A DNA stretch of 13,164 nucleotides from JBQCDV01 sp051960855. GTDB taxonomy: Bacteria > Actinomycetota > Actinomycetes > JAJZTN01. The stretch lies in NCBI GenBank assembly GCA_051960855.1, contig JBQCDV010000169.1, positions 1-13,164 of the forward strand, written 5' to 3'. Positions 5,823-11,558 of the stretch are shown here, in pieces. The notes under the pieces are model-generated. The model worked only from the letters and a program-made list of their open reading frames with translations. It searched no databases and was not told the DNA's origin. The position numbers and the translations under genes were made by a program. Each line of letters starts with the position of its first letter. The first letter of the stretch is position 1.

Positions 5823-6724
5823 CCCCCGACTGGACGTCCGCGGACAGCGGACGCGGTGCCACCGAGGCGCCGGACGTCACCGCCGCGCTCGAGCGGCTGC
5901 TGCAGGACGAGCCGGGTTTCCGCCGGACCCTGGACGAGGCCACCACGGCCGCCATTCGCGATGGACGGCGGCGGCAGCTGCGCAACCGCGCGATCGGCGG
6001 GGTCATGTCCGGTGCGGTCGCTGCTGCCGTCTGCGGCGCCGTGGTCGTGATCGGCCCGTTCGGTCACCAGGCAGCGACCTCCGTGGCGACGAGCCCCTCG
6101 GGCGGTCCCCTGCCGAGTGCAGTGTCGACCTCCTCGACCTCCTCCACCTCGTCGCCGTCCTCGACCCCGGCACCGGCCGAGACGACGGCACCGCCGGAGA
6201 CATCGCCAAGCTCCGCCAGCGGAGCAACGGGCACCGTCGCTGACCGGGTCCAGCGGCTGGCCCTCGCCGTCGCCAAGCCCCTCGGAGCAGCCACGGTCGT
6301 CGACCGCTCGGCCCCCACGGGCAGCGGTGACACGGCGCCATACCTCACCCGACTGCGCGTGACGACGCCGAAGGGCCCGGTAGAGGTGGCCGTCAGCCTT
6401 GACAGCGACCCCGGCACTTCCGTGGCGCTGATGTCGCAGTCCTGCCAGCTGGACAACGGCGGCGCCGACTCCGGTCGCCGCTGCACGGTCATCACCCTGA
6501 CGGACTCGCAGGGCACGTGGAGCCGGTCCTATCCCAACCAGCCGGGCCGCAGCTCCCTCGAAGTCGCGCAGACCACGGACTCTGGCGCGACCCTGCACGT
6601 GGTCATCGACAACTACGCCGAGCTCGCAGACGGCACCAAGGCGATCGGCCCGACGTGGAGCGCCGCTGGCATCGACCCCACCGAGGTCGAGGTCCTAGTG
6701 CGGGACTCCGGCCTCCTCGGCTGA
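5819..6724 (+). CDS. Single-pass membrane protein, probable partner of the ECF sigma factor
   Basis: This 301-residue protein has a cytoplasmic N-terminus of about 57 residues, one transmembrane helix (about 58-80: AIGGVMSGAVAAAVCGAVVV), a Ser/Thr/Pro-rich linker (about 90-138) and an exported domain (about 140-301). The N-terminal ALERLLQDEPGFRRTLDEAT is amphipathic and could contact the sigma factor, but no HXXXCXXC zinc anti-sigma motif is present. The ectodomain has only two cysteines, C209 and C222, that could form a disulfide. I do not recognise a named ectodomain family. A strong GAGGAG (5806-5811) precedes the ATG, and the ATGA overlap couples it to the sigma gene. Role by context: membrane anchor or signal sensor for that sigma factor (inference). 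Its last 30 bp overlap the opposing GGDEF-EAL gene. Confidence 0.85.
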   Translation: MTPDWTSADSGRGATEAPDVTAALERLLQDEPGFRRTLDEATTAAIRDGRRRQLRNRAIGGVMSGAVAAAVCGAVVVIGPFGHQAATSVATSPSGGPLPSAVSTSSTSSTSSPSSTPAPAETTAPPETSPSSASGATGTVADRVQRLALAVAKPLGAATVVDRSAPTGSGDTAPYLTRLRVTTPKGPVEVAVSLDSDPGTSVALMSQSCQLDNGGADSGRRCTVITLTDSQGTWSRSYPNQPGRSSLEVAQTTDSGATLHVVIDNYAELADGTKAIGPTWSAAGIDPTEVEVLVRDSGLLG

Positions 6725-8728
6725 ACGCGGAGCTGGGACGGCCGGAGTGTCCAGCAGGTGCCGGTGCTCGGTGAGACGGGCGATCAGCGCGCGCAGCGTC
6801 ACCGGCCGCGACAGCAGGAACCCCTGCACCAGGTCGCAGCCGGCGTCCGCGACGGCCGCGAGGGTGACAGCGTCCTCGACACCCTCGGCGGTGACCGTGA
6901 AGCCGAGCGTGTGGGCGAGGTCGACGATCGAGCGCACGATCGAGGCGCTGCGCTCGTCGCCGGTCATGGCTACCACGAAGGAACGGTCGATCTTGAGCTC
7001 GGCGACCGGCAGCTGCGCGAGGTACCCGAGGCTGGTCTGTCCGGCGCCGAAGTCGTCGACGCTGATCCGGATGCCAGTCTCTGCCAGTCGCGTGAGCGTG
7101 GTCGCGGCCCGGGCCGGGTCGACGAGCAGCGCGGTCTCGGTGACCTCCAGCACCAGCCGGTGCGGGTCGCAGCCGGTGGCAGCGACGACGGCGAGCACCC
7201 GGTCGGCGAAGTCGGCGTCGGCGAGGCTGCGGGCGGAGATGTTCACCGCGACCGTCAGCCGCTCCCAGCGGTCCAGCCGCTGGATGTCGCGTAGCGCACG
7301 GTGGAGGACCCAGTCCGTGAGCGGGTCGACCAGCTCGGTCTGCTCGGCGGCACCGAGGAAGGCACCCGGCATCAGCAGGCCGCGCTCCGCGTGCTCCCAC
7401 CGCACCAACGCCTCCACGCCCGTGACCTCGCCGGTGCGGGGCGCCACCTTCGGCTGGTAGTGCAGGACGAGCTCGTCCTCGAGGATCGCCCGGCTCAGCT
7501 CGGAGACCAGTGTCAGGCTGGTGGCGTCATAGGAGTCCTGGGACGGGTCGTAGCGCAGCACGCCGAGCTTCGAGCGCTTGGCGGCATACATCGCCAGGTC
7601 CGCCCGGCTCTGCAGCAGCTCGAGGTCGTCCCCGTCCTCAGGGGCCAGGGCGAAGCCGACGCTGGCTTCCACCGCGAGGGGGAGGCCGGCGACGTCGACG
7701 GGCCACGCCAGCGCCGTTCGGAGATCGGACAGGCAGCGGCGGGCCCGCGCCTCGTCCACCACGCCGACCAGCAGCAGCCCGAACTCGTCGCCCCCCAGCC
7801 GCGCCACCACGATCTCCCGACAGCCGCGCGAGGAGGGGCGCTCGACGAACCCGCGGAGTCGCTGGGCCAGGCCCGCGAGCAGCTCGTCGCCGCTGCCGTG
7901 GCCGAGGGTGTCGTTGACCTCCTTGAACCGGTCGAGGTCGACGAGGGCGACAGCGACCGGCGCGGCCGATGTCGCCTTGGCGATCGCCTGACCGGCTACC
8001 CGTGCGAAGGAGGTGCGGTTGTACAGACCGGTGAGCCCGTCGTACTGGGCCAGGTAGGCGAAGTCGTCGGCCTGCCGGCGCAGGCGGGCAGTGACCGAGC
8101 GCGAGATCGCGATGAGAGCCAGCCACAGCAGGAAGAGTCCACCGGCGAGCGTCACGACGAGGACGCGCTCGCCGCCGACCGCCGTGGCGTGGACCAGGTC
8201 GTAGGGGAGGTAGACCTCGAGCACGCCGATCGTGCGAGCGTCCTGCGCCGACTGCAGCGGGACGTAGGCCTCCACGACGTCGGGCCCCGTGCCGCTGCGG
8301 CCCCGCGCCTCCTGCGCATCGGTGTCCATCGTCGTGATCTTGACGAGGCCGTTCCCGCGTCCGGCCTCGACAGACTCCTCGTCGCGCTGGCCGAGTCCCT
8401 GCCCGTCATCGGCGTAGACGACGCGGCCGTCGAGGTCCCGCAGCCGCAGCCGCAGCACCTGGCGCTCCTGCTTCGCCAGCCGGACCGTGCGCTCGACGTA
8501 GGCCTGCTCCAGGTTGCTCAGGCCCTGACGCAGGTCGTGACCGAACAGCTGCGGAGCCACGGCCGTGCGGGCGATCAGAGAGGCGGCGTCCAGCCCGGCC
8601 CGCTCCCCCGCGGCCTCCGCCTGCCGCGCGAGCAGGGCAGACAGCACGACGCCCAGGATGACGACCGGCACCAGGCTGACCGCGACGTAGGTCGCGAAGA
8701 GCCGCCGGGACGACGTCTGGCGCCACAC
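6695..8728 (-). CDS. Membrane-bound GGDEF-EAL cyclic-di-GMP enzyme
   Basis: With the start used here the protein has 677 residues: TM1 at about 14-34, an extracytoplasmic region at about 35-188, TM2 at about 189-210, a GGDEF domain at about 222-392 and an EAL domain at about 415-660. The cyclase signature RLGGDEF is intact (GGDEF at 312-316), but no RxxD inhibitory site precedes it. EAL residues needed for phosphodiesterase activity are all visible: E439 of EAL, N496 in NIS, E528 in EVTE, DDFGAG (558-563), K579, E615 in AEGVED, and QGFLLSRP (635-642). The protein may therefore make and break cyclic-di-GMP; which activity dominates is unclear. The frame extends to a GTG at 8812, with another at 8761. 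The GTG at 8728 has TGAGG 5 nt upstream and places TM1 at the usual distance from the N-terminus. The extracytoplasmic sensor matches no family I recognise. Confidence 0.94.
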   Translation of the reverse strand: MWRQTSSRRLFATYVAVSLVPVVILGVVLSALLARQAEAAGERAGLDAASLIARTAVAPQLFGHDLRQGLSNLEQAYVERTVRLAKQERQVLRLRLRDLDGRVVYADDGQGLGQRDEESVEAGRGNGLVKITTMDTDAQEARGRSGTGPDVVEAYVPLQSAQDARTIGVLEVYLPYDLVHATAVGGERVLVVTLAGGLFLLWLALIAISRSVTARLRRQADDFAYLAQYDGLTGLYNRTSFARVAGQAIAKATSAAPVAVALVDLDRFKEVNDTLGHGSGDELLAGLAQRLRGFVERPSSRGCREIVVARLGGDEFGLLLVGVVDEARARRCLSDLRTALAWPVDVAGLPLAVEASVGFALAPEDGDDLELLQSRADLAMYAAKRSKLGVLRYDPSQDSYDATSLTLVSELSRAILEDELVLHYQPKVAPRTGEVTGVEALVRWEHAERGLLMPGAFLGAAEQTELVDPLTDWVLHRALRDIQRLDRWERLTVAVNISARSLADADFADRVLAVVAATGCDPHRLVLEVTETALLVDPARAATTLTRLAETGIRISVDDFGAGQTSLGYLAQLPVAELKIDRSFVVAMTGDERSASIVRSIVDLAHTLGFTVTAEGVEDAVTLAAVADAGCDLVQGFLLSRPVTLRALIARLTEHRHLLDTPAVPAPRSAEEAGVPH

Positions 8729-8840
8729 CGGCACCTCACGTCGCGAAACGGCGCTCTGCACGCCTCCGATATCGGCTCCGTAAGTCCCAACCTGAGCCTC
8801 TGACCCAAGCACGGGTGAGCGCGACGCGTCGTGCGGGCCC

Positions 8841-8846
8841 TAGGGT
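8841..8846 (+). promoter_or_regulatory. -10 box for leaderless VOC-family gene
   Basis: TAGGGT is followed by CCTGCC and the GTG at 8853. The core is identical to the aldo/keto reductase box at 1444, including the flanking CC-TAGGGTC, and again no Shine-Dalgarno sequence is present. Confidence 0.6.
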
Positions 8847-8852
8847 CCTGCC

Positions 8853-9275
8853 GTGGAGCAGCGACTGTCTCTCGTCACCATCGGCGTCACCGACCTCGCG
8901 CGGGCTCGCGCCTTCTACGAGGCGCTCGGCTGGACCAGTGCTTCAGCTCCCGACAGCGACGTCGTCTTCTTCCAGGCCGGCGGGATGGTGCTGGGGCTGT
9001 GGAGCCGCACCGAGCTCGCGGTCGACAGCGGCGTGATCGACACCGCCGGCTGGGGCGGCGTCACGCTCGCGCACAACGTCCGCAGCGCCGCGGAGGTAGA
9101 CGACGTCCTCGCCGAGGCGCGTGCGGCCGGCGCGCACGTGGTGCGGGAGGGCGCGACGACCTTCTGGGGCGGCTACAGCGGGCTGTTCCACGACCCGGAC
9201 GGACACGCCTGGGAGGTCGCGCACAACCCCGGGTGGCCGCTCGCCGACGACGGCAGCGTGCAGCTGCCGCAGTAG
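8853..9275 (+). CDS. VOC-family protein (glyoxalase/bleomycin-resistance fold)
   Basis: This 140-residue protein has the two beta-alpha-beta-beta-beta modules of the vicinal oxygen chelate superfamily. Module 1 opens with LVTIGVTDLARARAFYEALG (7-26) and module 2 with VTLAHNVRSAAEVDDVLAEA (70-89). The closing FHDPDGHAWEVAHNP (112-126) is the typical final strand, with E121 at the usual last metal-ligand position and H74 at another. The first-module position usually held by His or Gln is Thr9, so metal binding may be incomplete. Members include dioxygenases, glyoxalases, fosfomycin-resistance proteins and drug-binding proteins; this sequence alone does not say which. The GTG start is fixed by the leaderless TAGGGT box and by the first beta strand. 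It is divergent from the GGDEF-EAL gene and convergent with the NCS2 permease, with no operon partner. Confidence 0.93.
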   Translation: MEQRLSLVTIGVTDLARARAFYEALGWTSASAPDSDVVFFQAGGMVLGLWSRTELAVDSGVIDTAGWGGVTLAHNVRSAAEVDDVLAEARAAGAHVVREGATTFWGGYSGLFHDPDGHAWEVAHNPGWPLADDGSVQLPQ

Positions 9276-9305
9276 ACCGCGGGGCGGTCCCGCTGCCGCA
9301 ATCGA

Positions 9306-9337
9306 CGAACGGCGCCGCTGTGGCGCGGCGCCGTTCG
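9306..9337. terminator. 13-bp perfect hairpin between VOC and NCS2 genes
   Basis: The arms at 9306-9318 (CGAACGGCGCCGC) and 9325-9337 are exact reverse complements around a 6-nt loop, TGTGGC. The hairpin lies 30 bp after the plus-strand VOC stop and 15 bp beyond the minus-strand permease stop. It is the best terminator candidate in the window, and its symmetry allows use from both sides. Confidence 0.78.
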
Positions 9338-9351
9338 GAAAGCGGGGTTGC

Positions 9352-10809
9352 TCAACTGACGCCGAGCAGCACCTCGATCGGGTGGATGGCGAAGTACACG
9401 ACGAACAGCGCCGACACCACCCACATCAGCGGCTTGACCTCACGCGCGCGACCGGTGGCGGCCTTGATGAGGCAGTAGGAGACGAAGCCGGCGCCGATGC
9501 CGTTGGTGATCGAGTAGGTGAACGGCATCAGGACGATGGTGAGGAACGCCGGGATGCCCACGGAGTAGTCGCCGAAGTCGATCGAGCGGATCTGGGTCAT
9601 CATCAGGAAGCCGACGATGACCAGCGCCGGCGTCGCGGCCTCGTAGGGGATCACCGAGACCAGCGGCGCGAGGAAGATCGCCAGCAGGAACAGCACGCCG
9701 GTGACCACCGAGGCCAGACCCGTGCGGGCACCCTCGCCGACTCCGGAGGCCGACTCGATGTAGGACGTGTTCGACGACGTCGAGGCGGCACCGCCGGCGA
9801 CCGCGGCGAGGGAGTCGACCAGCAGGATTCCCTCGAGGTTGGGGACCTTGCCGTCCTCGTCGAGCAGGTCGCCCTCGGTCGCGATGCCGACGACGGTGCC
9901 CATGGTGTCGAAGAAGTCCGACAGCATCAGAGAGAAGATCGCGAGGATCGCGGCGATCGCACCGATCTTGCCGAAGGCGCCGAACAGGCTGAAGTGGCCC
10001 AGCAGGCTGAAATCGGGGGCGTCGACGAGCGAGCCGGAGAGCTTCGGGACGTTGAGGCCCCAGCCGGTCGGGTTGACGACCTTGCCCGTGGCGTCGGTCT
10101 GGGAGCCAATGTGGCCGACGGCCTCGACGATGATCGCCAGCACGGTCGCGACGATGACGCCGATGAGGATCGCGCCCTTGACCTTGCGGGCCAGCAGCAG
10201 CGCGATGACGAGCAGCCCGACGACGAAGACCACGATCGGCCAGCCGCGCAGCTCGCCACCGACGCCGAAGGTCACCAGCGGGACGCCGGGACGGACGAGG
10301 CCGGAGTCGACGAAGCCGATGATCGTGATGAACAGGCCGATGCCCACGCCGATCGCGGCCTTGAGCTGCGGCGGCACCGCGTTGAAGACGGCCGTCCGGA
10401 AGCCGGTGAGCACGAGCAGCGTGATGAGCAGGCCCTCGAGGACGACCAGGCCCATCGCGTCGGCCCAGCTCATCCGCGAGGCGAAGGAGAAGGCCACGAC
10501 GCCGTTGATGCCGAGGCCGGCGGCCAGGGCGATCGGGAACCGCCCGATGACGCCCATGAGGATCGTCATGACGCCGGCGACGAGTGCTGTGACGGCGGCG
10601 ACCTTGGCGATACCGAGGGTCTGCCCGGAGGCGTCCTTCGCGGTCCCGACGATCAGCGGGTTGAGCACGATGATGTAGGCCATCGTGAAGAAGGTGACGA
10701 GGCCGCCTCGCACCTCCCGCCCGACGGTCGAGCCCCGCTGCGTGATCGAGAAGTAGCGGTCGAGCTTGCCGCCGCGCTGCTGCGGCGGGGCCATGGTGGC
10801 GTTGGACAT
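9352..10809 (-). CDS. NCS2-family purine permease (AzgA-like)
   Basis: This 485-residue integral membrane protein of the AzgA/PbuG-like guanine-hypoxanthine-adenine permease group has the family's usual length. VTFFTMAYIIVLNP (38-51) is the TM1 signature. GLGINGVVAFS (98-108) corresponds to the TM3 motif. SDFFDTMGTVVGIATEGDLL (297-316) is the TM8 substrate and proton region. SNTSYIESASGVGEGARTG (346-364) is the TM10 signature. It imports purine bases with protons. The TM3 segment reads Gly-Ile-Asn-Gly where relatives more often have Gly-Leu-Asn-Ala, so base preference may differ. The ATG at 10809 has AGGGA (10823-10819, minus) nine nt upstream. The 178-bp region in front of it holds two hairpins and no recognisable purine riboswitch. 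It is on the same strand as, and downstream of, the DUF2530 gene. Confidence 0.95.
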   Translation of the reverse strand: MSNATMAPPQQRGGKLDRYFSITQRGSTVGREVRGGLVTFFTMAYIIVLNPLIVGTAKDASGQTLGIAKVAAVTALVAGVMTILMGVIGRFPIALAAGLGINGVVAFSFASRMSWADAMGLVVLEGLLITLLVLTGFRTAVFNAVPPQLKAAIGVGIGLFITIIGFVDSGLVRPGVPLVTFGVGGELRGWPIVVFVVGLLVIALLLARKVKGAILIGVIVATVLAIIVEAVGHIGSQTDATGKVVNPTGWGLNVPKLSGSLVDAPDFSLLGHFSLFGAFGKIGAIAAILAIFSLMLSDFFDTMGTVVGIATEGDLLDEDGKVPNLEGILLVDSLAAVAGGAASTSSNTSYIESASGVGEGARTGLASVVTGVLFLLAIFLAPLVSVIPYEAATPALVIVGFLMMTQIRSIDFGDYSVGIPAFLTIVLMPFTYSITNGIGAGFVSYCLIKAATGRAREVKPLMWVVSALFVVYFAIHPIEVLLGVS

Positions 10810-10830
10810 GCCTGTCTTTCCCTGACGGAG

Positions 10831-10888
10831 GCGCGCCGCAGGAGGGCGCGCTGGTGGGCCTGCGGGGAGTGGCGCAACTGGCCCGCAG
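10831..10888 (-). promoter_or_regulatory. Two hairpins in the NCS2 permease leader
   Basis: Arms GCGCGCC (10831-10837) and GGCGCGC (10845-10851) pair perfectly over 7 bp. CTGCGGG (10860-10866) and CCCGCAG (10882-10888) form a second 7-bp stem with a 15-nt loop. Both would lie in the permease mRNA leader, 22 and 51 nt before the start codon. They could act as attenuator or stability elements, or be incidental in GC-rich DNA. Confidence 0.35.
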
Positions 10889-10950
10889 ATGGGAAGGGCG
10901 GGGCCAGGCCAGGCAAGCGTGCCACGCGCACGTTACCTCTGTGTGAACTG

Positions 10951-10969
10951 GCGGCTTTCTTGCAGCCGC
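10951..10969 (-). terminator. Short hairpin after the DUF2530 gene
   Basis: GCGGCT (10951-10956) and AGCCGC (10964-10969) form a 6-bp stem with a 7-nt loop, 19 bp beyond the minus-strand stop of the DUF2530 gene. It could be a weak terminator separating that gene from the permease. No T-tract is present. Confidence 0.35.
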
Positions 10970-10987
10970 GTTGCGGTGTGCACGGAG

Positions 10988-11236
10988 TCAGCGCTCGCGG
11001 CGGCGCACGTACACCAGGCCGAAGCCGCCGAGCCCGATGGCCACGACGCAGGTCCAGATCCACCAGCCCGTGCCGTGCGCGCGGAGCTCGTCGCGTAGGA
11101 GCAGCAGCACGACGAGGGCGACCGCCCAGGCCACGATGCCGGCGAGGACCACCCGGGGCATGTTGACCTGCAGCGGCTCGACCGTCGTGAGGGAGGGCCG
11201 GCCGGCGGGTGGGTCGTCCACGGGTGCGTCGTCCAC
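10988..11236 (-). CDS. DUF2530-family small membrane protein
   Basis: This 82-residue protein has a Pro/Asp-rich N-terminus (about 1-20), then PLQVNMPRV and two transmembrane helices (about 29-47 and 59-77) joined by the loop RDELRAHGTGWWIWTC, and a basic C-terminus VYVRRRER. The HGTGWW segment and the two-helix layout match the actinobacterial DUF2530 family, whose function is unknown. The GTG at 11236 is chosen because a TACCCT box (11248-11243, minus) ends 6 nt before it. Initiation at an internal GTG (residue 6) or at Met26 cannot be excluded. The open frame continues to 12472, but that part is antisense to the helicase gene and is not a protein. It is divergent from the DEAD-box helicase gene. 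Confidence 0.86.
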   Translation of the reverse strand: MDDAPVDDPPAGRPSLTTVEPLQVNMPRVVLAGIVAWAVALVVLLLLRDELRAHGTGWWIWTCVVAIGLGGFGLVYVRRRER

Positions 11237-11242
11237 GGGTGC

Positions 11243-11248
11243 AGGGTA
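11243..11248 (-). promoter_or_regulatory. -10 box for leaderless DUF2530 gene
   Basis: On the minus strand TACCCT is followed by GCACCC and the GTG at 11236, the spacing seen at the other leaderless genes here. It decides the start of this gene, which otherwise has no good signal. Confidence 0.55.
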
Positions 11249-11282
11249 ACCAGCGCCTCCTCCGGCCGCCGATGCCGAGGAA

Positions 11283-11299
11283 TACCGGCCCGACCGGTA
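11283..11299. promoter_or_regulatory. 17-bp palindrome and possible helicase promoter
   Basis: TACCGG (11283-11288) and CCGGTA (11294-11299) are perfect inverted arms around CCCGA. A TACGCT hexamer (11298-11303) overlaps the right arm and could be the -10 box of the helicase transcript, starting near 11310. A GGAAT (11279-11283) with CTT 18 bp further on also loosely resembles a SigH/SigR-type promoter. The palindrome is placed to act as an operator. Confidence 0.35.
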
Positions 11300-11309
11300 C
11301 GCTTTGATC

Positions 11310-11558
11310 TGTACGGCGCCTGTGACTGCGTCGCCGGCCTCGAAGCCGCTGCGACGTGAAGGCCTTCTGCTCCGCCCCTTCGGTCCCCCCGAGACTCGCC
11401 CGCCTGTGGCTGCTCGCGTGGGTCCGTGATGCGCGGACGTTCCTTTTCGTCGCAGCGACGTTGCGTGACCGCAGCGCCCCTCCGGGTGGCGCCGGCGAAG
11501 GTCGCCCCCAATCCGTGGGAGGCGCCGCCGTTCTCGACGGTCACCGAGAGGACCTGTT
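11310..11558 (+). promoter_or_regulatory. Long structured 5' leader of the DEAD-box helicase gene
   Basis: The stretch from 11249 to 11558 holds no credible gene. If transcription begins near 11310, the helicase mRNA has a leader of about 250 nt. Visible hairpins are 11422-11428 with 11432-11438 (7 bp including one wobble, ATG loop), 11459-11465 with 11470-11476 (7 bp, one wobble, TGAC tetraloop), 11485-11493 with 11521-11529 (9 bp, one wobble), and 11528-11531 with 11537-11540. An alternative stem, 11474-11478 with 11488-11492, would exclude the 9-bp one. The ribosome binding site GAGAGGA (11546-11552) follows at once. Long leaders on DEAD-box helicase and cold-shock genes are known in other bacteria. 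I do not recognise a named RNA family here. Confidence 0.4.

Noticed and set aside
8729..8812. Longer N-terminus of the GGDEF-EAL protein from the GTG at 8812
   Set aside because: Not excluded, but no ribosome binding site or leaderless box fits it, whereas the GTG at 8728 has TGAGG at 5 nt. Start mapping would settle it.
10810..10987. Purine riboswitch before the NCS2 permease
   Set aside because: The conserved three-way-junction core is not visible, and the stems present do not form that architecture.
9121..11166. 681-codon plus-strand open frame
   Set aside because: It is antisense to the NCS2 permease, Asp/Glu/Arg-rich without any domain, and begins inside the VOC gene in another frame.
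11279..11304. SigR/SigH-type promoter GGAAT-N18-CTT before the helicase
   Set aside because: The -10 element is CTT rather than GTT, so the match is too weak to claim. It is mentioned only as a possibility.
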